Counted from the first letter of the stretch, positions 22,543-34,394 are shown. The stretch is DNA of 64,000 nucleotides from Avena insularis (GCA_023614405.1 JAJUPC010000225.1:310001-374000); one strand, 5' to 3'. Program-made: numbers and translations. The notes: generated by a model from the letters alone, not told the origin.

Positions 22543-23458
22543 TGATAGGGCAAAGGTGTCTGATCTTTCGATGAGATGAAGATAATCGATTTGGTGGAGT
22601 TCGGGCTTGACGATCCGACTACACGTGCGAGCACGAGTGCCAATGCAATCGCTAGGCCAATCTCCTAGAGGTTACCAATCCTGCGAGAACACGATCAGCC
22701 TGACCAGCGAGGGTCTTAATTCCTACCTGAAATCGAGAACAAGTAAGAACCAATATTGCAATCAAGATATTGCGGATTAAGAGGAAAGCTTTATTGAAGA
22801 GGTGGGATCCTGAATAGGTGCGAAGTACAAGAGGCCTCATGACGCCGAGCCTTGGCGAAGTTGCGACTATGGCTAACTTAATGTCTAAACAAAATCCAGT
22901 CTAGGGGTCATGGGGGAGTATTTAAGGGCGAAAAGGTGGGGTTTCGGCCAGCCATGGAAGTGGTGGCCGAATCCAACCCTAAAAGTCATTTTCCCCTCAA
23001 ATACGGACTCTAAAAAGTGGCTAATTAAAATCCTACGAAAATTACATGGGCCTGGCCCAAAATAAAAGGTGTCGCAGCACCATATTAAGCTATGGACGAA
23101 TTCGTAAATTATTGATCTTGAATATTTCGTCCAAGCCTTCTTTCTTCATTATGGTGGCCTCAAAGTTCTGAAATCTTCATCCGTGGCCTTCTCTTGGATC
23201 ATCACATGCTTGGTGCCATCACCATGCATGGCCATGCTCCAATGCTTGTCCCTCTCATCCATGCTTGGTCCATCATTCCTAAGAGTAAGAAATACATCTG
23301 ACTTAGGCAGCATCATATTCTCATGTATGTGAGGAATAGTTCCAAGAAACGAAAGTACCTGATAGTTAAGTTGTTTGGCACGAGATCTTGTGATGGGTCC
23401 TTGTATGTGTGTTGCTGTAGGTACAACGGTTGTATCAATAGTAGGGATGTCCACATCA
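22543..23458 (-). repeat. Solo LTR_A inserted in C2 (916 bp)
   Basis: Complete LTR_A on the minus strand, TGATAGGGC to CCACATCA on the plus strand, with no internal region. A perfect 5-bp duplication ATAGT flanks it (22538-22542 and 23459-23463), and C1 shows the empty site as CACTATAGTGTGG. A solo LTR usually forms by recombination between the two LTRs of one element. The promoter parts are kept (TTAAATA at 22919-22925, arms at 22943-22950 and 22964-22971, TGGGCCTGGCCCA at 23047-23059). Confidence 0.95.
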
Positions 23459-25950
23459 ATAGTGTGGTTCTCTCGCTCACCACTCTTCTCACAAGATGTT
23501 TTTGTGTATTGCGCCCTCGCTAAAGCCTTTGCATTGTCCGCAATTATTTGGCTAGGAGTCATTGGTTGCAACACAAAAGTTTTGTCAAGCCATTTGAAGG
23601 TATAAGTGTTTGAGTGACCATTATGCAAAGCACGCTTGTCAAATTGCCACGGCCTTCCTAGCAACATATGGCAAACCATCATTGGGACCACGTCACATTC
23701 TACCGTGTCCTTGTATGGTCCAATTGAGAACGTTACCGAGACGGTGTGCTTGATCTTGACGGACCCTTGGTCACTTAGCCATTGAATATGGTAGGGGTGC
23801 TTGTGTGGATGTAGGGTGAGGTTGAGTTTCTCACACAATTCCGTGCTTGCAAGATTGTGGCAACTCCCTCCATCGATGACAACTTTAATGGATCTCCCAT
23901 TGATACCGGCACGCGTTTGGAAGATGTTTGATCGTTGGTCTTCATTCTCATTGATTTGAGTAGATAAGACCCTTGTGACCACAAGCGATGGGCTTGCGTC
24001 ATGCTCACACACGAGTAGCTCTTGGTCCTCTTCCAAACGTTGCCTTGCCATGGCTTCCTTGACCCTTGCATCAAACTCATCTTCACTCAAGTATTCTTCA
24101 TCGCCGTTGTCATGGATGAACAAAACTTTCTTGTTCCCACATGCGGCCGACTTGTGTCCTTTGCCTCCACACTTGAAGCACTCACCATTGAATGGTTGTT
24201 CATCTCTTGTGTACTTGCCACTTGGGGGCGGTTTTCCTTGAGGGAGTGTTGGCTTGAAGGGAAGCTTGGTGGTATTTGAGGAGCTTCCACTTGGTGTTGT
24301 CGGAGTAGTGGTTGGAGCTTGCTTGTATGTGAAGTATGTCTTTGGCTTGTTGAACTTGATGTCCTCTTGCACTTGACGTTCGGCCTTTGATGCAATGTGC
24401 ACAAGCTCAACCATGTTGTTGTACCTTTGGAACTCGGTGATGCGCTTGATAGGATGATTCAAGCCATTGAGGAAACGTGCCATTGTTTGTTCATCACGCT
24501 CTTCAATGTTGGCACGGATCATGTTGAGCTCCATTTGCTTGAAGTACTCTTCCACGGTCTTTGTTCCTTGACTAAGCGTTTGAAGCTTGTTGAAGAGGTC
24601 ACGCGTGTAGTGTGAAGGAACAAAGCGGGATCTCATATGAGCCTTCATATCTTGCCAAGTTGAGATTGGGGGCTCTTCTTTTGATTCACGAGCGAGTTGG
24701 ACTTGTTCCCACCAAAGGTTGGCATATTCATCAAACTCGAGGGATGCCATGGCCATCATCTTCTCATTGCTAAAGTTGTGCATGCGGAAGATCTTGTCAA
24801 CCTTGAGTTCCCATGAGAGGTATTCTTTGGGATCATTGGAACCGGTGAACTTGGGCACGGTGAACTTTAGCTTGCCGAAAGTTTCTTCCTCATTGCGGTT
24901 CCGGTTGCGACGGTTGCCATGATTGTGGTGGCCATCTTCATCATCCGAGCTCTCATGTCTTGCTTGTTGATGGTGGCGTTGCTCTTGCGGTTGTTGAGAT
25001 GCCGCGTTTGGTGGTGGAACTTGGTTTGGACGACGAGCTTGGGGAGCTTGCTCTTGTTGTTGGCGCGGTTGAGGACGAGGAGGAGGTTGTTGGTCCTCAC
25101 GGCGAGCTTGGGGAGCTTGCTCTTGTTCTTGTCGTGGTTGATGCCGAGGAGCATTATCTTGCGCCATGTGGCGAGGAGGACGTCGAGCCGCATGCGCAAT
25201 CGGCTGCTCTCTTTCTTCTTGATGTGGAGGAGGCTCGTCGTTTAGATCATGTTGACGACGTTGACGTTCATGTCGAGGAGGACGCCTTGGTGGATCTTCG
25301 AGTGCTTCACGCCGCCGGCGAACTTGTTCTTCCACTTCGGATGCTTCACTTGTTGTGGAAAGAACATGTCGATGGTGATGGGCTTGGTGGTCCATGTGAG
25401 GTTGTTCTTGTTGAAGCACAAGTGCCCTTTGTTGTGGCCGGTCCACTTCACGTCTTGGAGGTCTTGTGGAGAGGTCACCATCATAGCTTGACGTTGCGGC
25501 GTGTCGTGGAGATGGTATCGCTTGAGAAGAGCTCATGGATTGAAGGACGGGTCCATCCCGGTGCCTTGAAGCGTGACGGCGAGGTGCACTTGATTCACTT
25601 GAGGAGTGTCGTGATGATCTTGAGTCTCGCGAGCGTGGCCTTGCTAACCCATCAATGAGGTGTTGAAGTTTCTCATCCGTTGAGGCGAGGGCACGACCAA
25701 GAGCTTCATTTTGATGACCGAGGTTGTGTTGCATGGCATGCATTTGGCCTCAGACTTCCTCGAAGCGGTTGTCGATGTTCTTGAACTCCACTCGGGCTTC
25801 GCTAAATTGTTCATCTTGGCGCCGCTCAAGGGCTTCACAACGGTAGTTGAATTCTCCTCAAACCTTCCAATGGTCCCATCTTGTCATGTATGGGTTCTCG
25901 TCCTCCGGAGGTGGTGGTGGTGGTTGGGACGGCTCGCCATTCCTGTCCAT
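23149..25950 (-). pseudogene. C2 gag-protease, fused in frame to LTR_A coding sequence
   Basis: Starts at 25950 (MDRNGEPSQPPPPPPEDE) by alignment with C1. A TGA at 25750-25752 replaces the CGA of C1; the frame is then open for 864 codons. Order: coiled-coil-like segment (ASTDEKLQHLIDGLARP), Arg/Gln/Pro-rich basic region, Gag core from FGKLKFTVPKFTGSND, CCHC knuckle CFKCGGKGHKSAAC (24139-24180), protease-like VIDGGSCHNLAST (about 23862-23884), GRPWQFDKRALH, LQPMTPSQII. At SGERENHTI (23459) it enters the solo LTR_A in frame and ends with DVDIPTIDTTVVPTATHIQG and the GPITRSRAK motif, stopping in the LTR at 23149. The fusion is an accident of insertion; the pol half was cut away by it. Confidence 0.88.
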
Positions 25951-27156
25951 GATGCAAAGTTGACAAGGGTTGTATATGGAGAGTAAAGGTGCGTAGAGTT
26001 AGCCTTTTACCTCACATTGGAGATTATATCAAACCAATTGCCACACAAAGGAGCGAACAGCGTGCAAAGTGAAATGGCAAAGAAACTCACACACAAAGGA
26101 ACTACACTCTCAAAAGCTTTTGGTGGATGGGTAGGGTTGTGGAAAAACCAAAGAACCAACCGAACGCAAAGGATAGTCAAAAGTGGAGAAGATCCAACAA
26201 AACGCAAGTCAAAAGGAAATGGTCAACTCAAAAGGTGACGAGAACCTACGACTACACACACGCGTGGAGAAAAATGGGGTTAGCACGACTATGAAAGTGA
26301 GCACGAAATGGCCTAACGAAGACTACGCTCGGGTGTCGTGCCAACGCAAGGAGAGACCACAACTCGTTTGTTAAAAGAGGGTAAGCAACGGATTGTGCAC
26401 TTGCCTTGGCGCCGCTTCTTCCTCTCTCTTTGCTTACAAGCTTGATGCTCTCTTTGTATTGGGAGACTATGTATCTTTCTATTTTTCTTTTTCTTTTTCT
26501 TTTTCTCTTTTTTTTTCTCCCTTGCTATGCTACTATGTTAACTTTTGTATTTGCCTCACACTCTCACTTTCCAATGGCAAGTGCACAATGCTTAGACAAA
26601 CACAAAATGAGTTGCTCTCATAGGATAGGTACACACAAAGGAAGATATGGCTACAAGGGTTGACACAAGTTATACCTTAGTTGATGGTGATGATCTTGTG
26701 TCGATGGGGCGGGGAAGAGTTTGGGGTCCGTGGTGTCGAAGAGCGCGGCGATGTTGCGGAAGCTATCTGTTAGTTGGTGACACGCACACGGAACACAAAC
26801 AACAAGTGGGCAGATTAGCCAATGCAGAAAATAGGAAAAATGGGCAAAACAGGCGTCCAGGGCCGGAGACTCCGGTGCACAGGGCCGGAGACTCCGGTGT
26901 GGGATGTCTGCTCGTGTTCTTGAGCGGAAATCCTCGCCTAGAGTCCTCAAATCCGCGAAAATTTGGCCAAAATTGGGCTGGGAAATGCAGGCAAAAGCTG
27001 AACCAACACCTTAGACAAGATTTGGTCGGATCAAAACCACCAATAACACTCCAAAACGACAGATCGATCCAAAGGCAAATTGGGGCTGTTTTTTGGGAAA
27101 TTTTCGAATTTATGGTGGATAGAAGAAAAATTGGGGGGAAATTCGTGATCAACCTT
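25951..27156 (-). other. C2 leader, with inverted-repeat array, purine tract and post-PBS box
   Basis: No gene. Starting at the primer-binding site and going left: the shared post-PBS box (about 27050-27156), an array of CCGGAGTCTCCGG units (26862-26901, about 270 bases from the PBS), a purine tract in sense orientation (plus strand CTTTTTCTTTTTC, about 26478-26523), and GTCTCTCCTTGCGTTGGC-type sequence shared with B. Confidence 0.8.
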
Positions 27157-27169
27157 GCTCTTGATACCA
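27157..27169 (-). other. Primer-binding site of C2
   Basis: Sense TGGTATCAAGAGC, three bases from the LTR end. Initiator Met tRNA type with one extra A compared with B. Confidence 0.8.
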
Positions 27170-27172
27170 AGA

Positions 27173-27347
27173 TGTTATGGGGAAACCCCTTGGGGTGGCC
27201 CGATATTTCACGAACTCCCGCGGAACGCGAGGGGAAAGCGGTGGTCGGGGGAAGAAGGGATGAAAACTACGAACACACGCACGCAAAACACGATACACGC
27301 TGATATCTCATGCCGGTGGCAACCGGTCCAACATAATCTCTAGGATC
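27173..27347 (-). repeat. C2 5' LTR, left fragment
   Basis: TGTTATGGGG onward, cut at 27347 by D2. The flank GGATC (27343-27347) is repeated at 33578-33582. Confidence 0.92.
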
Positions 27348-28276
27348 TGATGTAGCCCGACCTACGGTCGTTACCACATCTTGGTCTCCAACTTACGCCA
27401 AGTCGTCATGGACTCCAAAGGTGAATCCGTTCCTCTATGCGAGCCCCCTTCCTACCCTATTGAATGGTATGCTACTTCATACTCCGTCACATATTCATGA
27501 TAGGTTCACATTGACAAGTACGGAGGCAAGGGAGGAAGCCCGGAGCATCAAGCCCGACAAGACGGAGGCTTGGAAGAGGAGGCGTAAGATCAAAATGCTC
27601 TCTCTCGTCAGCCAGCAGAACTATCAGCGGGCAACTGTACTACCGACTACGGCACTCTGGGACCAAGCGGTACTACCGGCCCCAAGTCCGGTACTACCGC
27701 TCATGTCAGTGCCTGCGCGCACTAGTTGGGCCACCGCCCATGTATCCCCCTTTACTTACCTATTCGCCTAGTTTATCCCCAAACTACCCTTGTTTATGTG
27801 GTTGGCCTATAAATAGAGCCCCCACCCCTCATGTATCCCTTAGGCATAGATGATAGACTAAAGACAACCCCCATTGTGGAATCTCTAGTTTTGCCTCATC
27901 CCGTTTACCAAGGGGACCGACTATCGTCACCAACCTCGATTGGACTTTGCATCACGCATCCATCGTTGAACAAGGCCTTGGAGTTCGGTGTCTCGTCTCC
28001 AAGTTGTCAAGACCCTCCCCAAGGTGTTCTTCCCTCTCCGATGTGGATTTGAGGGAGCACGTTGACCGATCTTTCCTTGCGAGGATTCTATCGGACCGGT
28101 GGCCGCCGTTCGGGAGCAATCGGCCTTGTATCGTGTGAGTTTTGCGTGTGTTCATCGTGTTCTTCGCGAGGTGTGTGTTCGCTCCCGCTACCTTCTCCCT
28201 TTCCCCTCGCTTTCCCATCGATTTGACCACGAAATCCGTGAAGATCAGGCCACCCAAGAGGTTAACCCCTCCATCA
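27348..28276 (+). repeat. LTR_D, 5' LTR of D2 (929 bp)
   Basis: TGATGTAGCCCGACC to CCCTCCATCA. About 73 bp shorter than the 3' LTR, the difference being in the GGTACTACCGG array (about 27600-27705 here). Confidence 0.95.
27727..27815 (+). promoter_or_regulatory. LTR_D core promoter (D2 5' LTR)
   Basis: TGGGCCACCGCCCA (27727-27740), a loose inverted TGGGC pair, followed by TATAAATA (27808-27815). Confidence 0.65.
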
Positions 28277-28278
28277 TC

Positions 28279-28291
28279 TGGTATCAGCAGC
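28279..28291 (+). other. Primer-binding site of D2 (variant)
   Basis: TGGTATCAGCAGC. The first eight bases fit initiator Met tRNA, but a CA is inserted compared with TGGTATCAGAGC in B. D4 (50072) and D5 (58239) have the same variant. Confidence 0.75.
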
Positions 28292-29615
28292 TTTTGGTTG
28301 CCACAGATTTCTCATCGATTTGGTCTTTTCCCCATAAATTCGAAAATTCCACCAAAAATAGCCCCAATTCGTGTTTTGGATCGATCTGTGATTTGAGTGC
28401 GTTTTGGTAGGTTTTGATTCGTGGATTACTTGCTAAACTTGTTGATCTACCTTCCTTTGCGTTCCCATAGCATAATTCCTTGATTTTCCCCTTCGATTTG
28501 GTGTTTTTCTAGAAGATTTTCCGTCCAAATCGCCCCAAAATCGCGAAAACGGGTCAGATCTGGGCTTCTCTGTCTCCAGCGGTACTACCGCTCCAAATAT
28601 CCGGTACTACCGCCCAGGACAGAAAGAAAACAGCAGGTTTCTAGATTTCAGCCTCTCACCGTTTTGAGCATAACTTTTGCATTCGAACTCGGATTTTGGT
28701 GTTCTTTAGCTCGTTTCGAAGAGGAGAAGGAGAACTACATCATCATCCACGTTGTTCATGCTATCTACTCCATCCAAATTCCGTGAGCAAGGCAGAATCC
28801 AACAATAAAGGGTGAAGATCGTCGACGAAAGGTATGCATTCCTTTGTGAACCCCACTATCTTTGCGAGCAACAAACACCTATTGAGACTAGTTCCTCTTA
28901 TGATTGCTTGGGCTATGCACATTTGATACCTTGTAGATTCCGAGCAAACATTGTGGGCGCTATCTCATATAGTTATCTTGTATAGTTGTTGGCACAAGGA
29001 AGAGGCAAGTGAAAAGAAAATAAAAGAGTGATACAAAAAGAAAAAAAATAGAAAAAGGAAAAGAGAAAAAGAAAGAATGATACATGTGCCTTATAGAATA
29101 GGAAGCGCAAGCTCGATGAACATCATATAGGTGGTACTTATTGTGCATATCTTGTAGCCCACCAATTTTGTGCAATCGAACTAGCGTCTCTCCTTGTACT
29201 TGTGTGACACGAGCTTATAGTCTTCGCTAGGTAATCATTTGGTTCTTAGCTCACTTTCTCCGTCGCACAAGTCCCATTTATCCCACCGTGTGTGTTTCCT
29301 TGTACATATTTCCTATCTTGTGGATTGACTTGTTTGCTTTGTGATCATTGTGGTTCTTTACTTGCCATTACAACATCTTGATTTCGGATTGGTTCTTGAC
29401 ATGCCACTTTCCATACCTATCCACCATAGGCCTTGTGTGTGTGTGTTTTGGTTCGTAGTTGGTTTTGGTGTTCCGCGTGAACTTCACTTTGCTTGGTTTA
29501 TTGCTCTCAAGTGTGGCCACTTGCACGATACGATCTTCCAAGGTAAAGTAAGGTTTGACGTTGTATCCCTAACTCCCACTACCACTTCCATATACACCGC
29601 TTGGTCTTGTGCATC
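28292..29615 (+). other. D2 leader
   Basis: No gene. Post-PBS box shared with B and C (to about 28395); GGTACTACCGC units at 28579-28614, 300 bases after the PBS; a conserved D block beginning TTTTGAGCATAACTTTTGC; purine tract about 29010-29075; then the distal leader as in D1. Confidence 0.82.
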
Positions 29616-32578
29616 ATGTCTAGGGACTCCGGAACCGAGGATGATTTCTATGAAGAATCCACGATGAGCCACCATGCCTATGTCTCCACAAGCATGGATA
29701 ACATGATGGAGCACTACACCTACAATGGCTCCACATGCTTGGGTGACATGGAGTGCTACAACAACAACGACTCCCCAAGCATGGGCGACTTCAAGAACGA
29801 CAACGACAAGCTCCTCAAGTCGCACCGGCCAAGACGGAGCCTCCAACTCGAGTGCGCCAAGGTCCATCATCAAATGGACAAGTTCCAAAGCGACCTCCAC
29901 AACTTCAAGAATGACATGGACAACGACTTCGACAAAAACATGAGGATGGTCGCCAAGACTAATGATGCTTTGAGCTCATTAGAAAAACTTACAAGGAAGA
30001 GTGCCAAGGTCAAGGGCCATCGTCGTGAGCGTCATATGGATGACCAAGTGCGCCACCTACATCAACCATCGGCAAGGCACGCCAATGACCTCCGTCGACA
30101 CCTTCATAGGGCACCTTCTACTACTAGTGCCACCACCAAAATGGCACCAAGAGCAAGCCTTCGTCCACGCCATCAAGCTTCAACGCCTACGCTTGACTTC
30201 CACGAACTCGCGAACGAGGAAAATGTAGACGTCTACTTCGCCAAGTTGGATAGCATGAGCCTACCTCCACCACTACTACGAGATGGCCACAAGACGGTCG
30301 AGCATGGGATTTTCCCTTCGACCATGGAGGAGAGCGATGATGCCCACCTTATGGCATCCAACCTTGAAGGCGACAAGGTCAAGAATGGTGAGCATGGGAT
30401 TTTCCCTTCACCAAAGGAGGCGCATGGAGTTGAGGAAACCGAGCCTATCCCCATATGCTAGAGTGATGATGTGGTACCAATCCCATGTGAGTATGAGAGC
30501 CACTTATCCCAATTGAGTGAGAACAAGAGTGACATGAGTGACTCCACCTTATGTGAGATTGAGTGCTTCCACTTGGAGGGCATGAGCGATACTCCTAGTG
30601 AGTTGAGAGTGGTAGTTGATAGGTCAAGTGAGACCATTTCGAATTCTAACAACTTACCCTCTACCTCTAGTGTGTTCTCTTGTGTTGTGCTAGGTTCCAT
30701 GGAGGAAGACGCGCCAAACCATGAAGCAATGATGCCTCAATTGGAGAAGATGTACATGGTGCATGAAGATGATGTTATGCCATGGCTACATCAAGAAAAC
30801 GAAGTCGTCCACAAGGAGATCACTACTTCCACAACACCCACTTCATATGAGAGGTATGAACAAAGTAACAATAAGGGTGTAGATGATGCCATGATCCCAC
30901 TAGTGGACATGATGAATAGTGAGGATATGCATGCTATGGATGATACTTGTGACATTACATATGCTTCATCCACTTTCCCATGTGATGCTTTACCTTTGCA
31001 TAATATTGATCATGTGGAATTGTTTGATTGCAATATCATTGCCATAAACATGTCATGCTATGCATCTTGTGTGTATCCTCCAATTGCTTCGGACATGCTT
31101 TGTCATGTTTGTCATTCAATTTCTCCTGTTGCTTGCAATAAGTTGAATAATTTGTCTATCAATTGTTTTGCTTGCAACAATACTTTTCACATGGATTATA
31201 ACAAGATAGCCCCCATAGCTTTCTCAATTTTTGGAGATTTTGATGATTGCCATGATAAGCATGTTCCCCACTTGCATACTCACCATGCATCTATTTCATA
31301 CTTGATTGAAATTAATGGTGATGTGCACAAGAAGAGATACGTCATGATGGATGATGTGTATCTCTACCATGCACACACGTTCTTCCTTTTGTGTATGATG
31401 TGTGTAGGTACCCGCACGAGAATGTCAACCTCGGTTGAGCACGAGTTGACAAAAAGAGCTCTAGAGAGCATCCCACAAGTGAGTTCAAGATCGAACCCAG
31501 CTCTGATGCCTTTTGCATGCTTTGCATCTTTCATGTTGGCAAATTTCTCTTTCCTATGGTTTGATTGCAAGCATGTTGATGGTATTATCTCCCCTTGTGA
31601 CATTCATGTTTCTTCGCTTTTAGATAATGATGTTCTATGTGTTGTAACAAAATTGTTGAACAATTTCTCTATCCGATGTTTTGTGTGCAACCATAATTCC
31701 ATTAAGAACATGTATTGTCATGAGAGCTTCCAAGAATCTCGTCTTGTTGTTGCAACAAACATAAGGACCACTTGCTCTTTCATTTGGTTTGTTTGCAAAC
31801 ACGTTACTTTGGCTTCCATTTGGGATACTCATTTTCCCATGATATTTGCTTTCGATGATTTGTGTGTGACATCAACATGTTGAACAATTTCTCTTCCCAA
31901 TGGTTGGTTTGCACACATCATGATGTTTCTTTGGACATTCTTCCTTGTGTGTTTTTGCCAAATTCTCCTATTCTTGCATCAAAGATGTTGTTTGAAATTT
32001 GGACCCAATGCTTTGAATGCCCCACTTATATGTTATATGGAGTTTTTGAGTTCCCACATTTGGATGATGTTCAAACGATTTCCATGCACACTGACCTTGC
32101 ATATGCATCCCGTTTGCTATACTTGAGTTGTGCTAATCGTGTTGTGAACAAGAATGGACATGCCACAAATGACATGCTCCTCTATCACACACAAACATAT
32201 GTTGCTTGGTCTTTGTTGTATGAAGGTACAAATGCATACACGTCAATCTCTATGGACCATATGTTGACAAGAAGAATCGAAGAGAGTTACCTATGGCCAC
32301 CCTTCATCGAGCTATCTCTACAAGCTAAGGTGACTTCCTTCTACTTGAGGACTCATGCTATAATCTTCATGAATTGGCTACGCTTTGAGTGTTGCTTCGA
32401 TTTTGTCGTGAGCTTTGTAGGCTTCATGGAAGGTGAAGGAACATTGAAGTGTTGTCAAGTCAATCTTCCCGAGGACGACTATATGGTGAACCCCAGGATC
32501 AAGAAGGTCTCTCGACCGCTTCTACTTTGTGATGAGCATGTAGAGTCGAGGACGACTCTTTTTGAAGGGGGGGGCTGA
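29616..32578 (+). pseudogene. D2 large ORF of unknown function, N-terminal subtype II (broken)
   Basis: MSRDSGTEDDFYEES start. Fewer acidic repeats than D1, then a different segment with heptad-like spacing (VHHQMDKFQSDLHNFKND, MRMVAKTNDALSSLEKL), a His/Arg basic stretch, then the same C-terminal two-thirds as D1, ending SRTTLFEGGG. Breaks: TAG at 30459-30461 (TTG in other copies) and a 1-base loss near 31872. The stop at 32576-32578 is formed by the first three bases of the LTR, as in D1. No recognised enzyme motif. The start shared with B gag and the coil-then-basic layout suggest a Gag-derived protein; that is inference. Confidence 0.8.
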
Positions 32579-33577
32579 TGTAGCTCGACCTACGGTCGTT
32601 ACCACATCTTGGTCTCCAACTTATGCCAAGTCGTCTTGTACTCCAAAGGTGAATCCGTTCCTCTATGCGAGCCCCCTTCCTACCCTATTGAATGGTATGC
32701 TACTTCATACTCCGTCACATATGCATGATAGGTTCACATTGACAAGTACGGAGGCAAGGGAGGAAGCCCGGAGCATCAAGCCCGACAAGACGGAGGCTTG
32801 GAAGAGGAGGCGGAAGAAGACAGATCGCCAAATGCTCTCTGTCGCCCGCGGTACTACCGGTCTGGCGACCGGTACTACCGGCCAGCGGTACTACCGCCCC
32901 CTACTACCGCTACCTACAGACGACGCCAACAGAAGCCCTAGGACCGCAAGCGGTACTACCGGACCAAGCGGTACTACCGGCCCCAAGTCTGGTACTACCG
33001 CTCATGTCAGTGCCTGCGCACACTAGTTGGGCCACCGCCCATGTATCCCCCTTTACTTACCTATTCGCCTAGTTTATCCCCAAACTACCCTTGTTTATGT
33101 GGTTGGCCTATAAATAGAGCCCCCACCCCTCATGTATCCCTTAGGCATAGATGATAGACTAAAGACAACCCCCATTGTGGAATCTCTAGTTTTGCCTCAT
33201 CCCCTTTACCAAGGGGACCGACTATCGTCACCAACCTCGATTGGACTTTGCATCACGCATCCATCGTTGAACAAGGCCTTGGAGTTCGGTGTCTCGTCTC
33301 CAAGTTGTCAAGACCCTCCCCAAGGTGTTCTTCCCTCTCCGATGTGGATTTGAGGGAGCACGTTGACCGATCTTTCCTTGCGAGGATTCTATCGGACCGG
33401 TGGCCGCCATTCGGGAGCAATCAGCCTTGTATCGTGTGAGTTTTGCGTGTGTTCATCGTGTTCTTCGCGAGGTGTGTGTTCGCTTCCGCTACCTTCTCCC
33501 TTTCCCCTCGCTTTCCCATCGATTTGACCACGAGATCCGTGAAGATCGGGCCACCCAAGAGGTTAACCCCTCCATCA
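32576..33577 (+). repeat. LTR_D, 3' LTR of D2 (1002 bp)
   Basis: TGATGTAGCTCGACC to CCTCCATCA, after the G-run of the polypurine tract. Array about 32848-33001; TGGGCC pair 33028-33041; TATAAATA 33109-33116. Confidence 0.95.
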
Positions 33578-34394
33578 GGATCGGTGTTGGGCGAAGCTCT
33601 CTCTCCACGCCAACAACGGGGGACGAGGTGCTTGGTGAGATCTTGACGACTTGGGGGGCGAGAAACCGAGAACCCAAGGCCTTGTACAACTTGAACACAC
33701 TAGGCAAGATCCAAGAGGAGGGTGGACAATAGGTGCTCCTTGGTAGGAGCATGAGACCAATAGATTAAAAGATCCTCAAAGGGGTGTCTTAATCTATCAT
33801 TATCCAAGTCTAGGGTTTACATATGAGGGGTGGGGCTTTATATAGGCCAACCACTTAAACAGGGGTAGTTCTGGAATAAAACTGGAAGTTTGGCGCGAAA
33901 TTGGGGGTTACATGGGCCAGGCCCAAAAGACTTTAACATGCCTGGCGACGGTCAGTCCGGAGACTCCGGGCTGGGGTCCGGAGACTCCGGTCTGGACCGG
34001 AGACTCCGGTCAATCTCTAGACCCGTCTCCGAAGGGGGCTTCTGGCTGTCCCGGGCTTGGGTCTCCGGTCTGGAACGGAGGAAGGTCCGGAGACTTCGGT
34101 GTAGGAGACCGGAGACTCCGGTCTACACTGGAGATTCCGGTGTGCAGAGCTCCAGCATCTTCTTCTCCTGGCCCTGCTTCCTTGGTGGCTTGGGGTGGTG
34201 GTCTTGCTTCATATCTGAGGATACACAATGTAGATGCATGAAGTAGCAAGCCATCCAAAGGTAGACCAAAATCACATGAGGAAAGGAGCGAGTTAACCTT
34301 GGCTTGTAGGAGCTTGGCTCGGGCGCGAGTCATTGGTCCACTTGGGGGACTAGGTGTTGTAGATGGAGGTGCGTCCGTAGGACGGGCTGCATCA
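33578..34394 (-). repeat. C2 5' LTR, right fragment
   Basis: Continues LTR_C from the GGATC duplication to GGGCTGCATCA at 34394. Holds the core promoter (TATATAAA 33837-33844 and TGGGCCAGGCCCA 33913-33925, minus strand) and a CGGAGACTCCGG array (about 33957-34140). Confidence 0.93.

Larger units (their letters stand above)
27348..33577 (+). mobile_element. D2: complete non-autonomous LTR retrotransposon, family D (6230 bp)
   Basis: The reference copy of the family: 5' LTR 27348-28276, primer-binding site, leader, single large ORF, 3' LTR 32576-33577, with a perfect target duplication GGATC on both sides. Inserted in the 5' LTR of C2. By eye the LTRs differ at about 1.5% of positions outside the repeat array, fewer than for A2, so it is probably one of the younger insertions here. 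Confidence 0.96.
18776..34394 (-). mobile_element. C2: Ty3/gypsy (CRM-like) retrotransposon, family C, nested in C1
   Basis: Complete minus-strand element: 3' LTR (18776-19720), pol, gag-protease, leader, primer-binding site, 5' LTR (27173-27347 and 33578-34394). Flanks AGCAC (18771-18775) and AGCAC (34395-34399) are a perfect 5-bp target duplication, and C1 gag-protease resumes at once on the right. It carries a solo LTR_A and the complete D2. Without guests it is about 8.5 kb. Confidence 0.95.

Noticed and set aside
24960..25658. A long plus-strand frame opposite C2 gag, and a similar one at 35726-36421
   Set aside because: Shadow of the Arg/Gln/Pro-rich gag region on the minus strand; low complexity and no independent support.
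28099..28410. Recurring frames of about 100 codons at the LTR_D end (also 49892-50203, 58059-58370)
   Set aside because: They run across the LTR end and the primer-binding site into the leader, so they cannot be a constrained protein; repetition follows from LTR copies.
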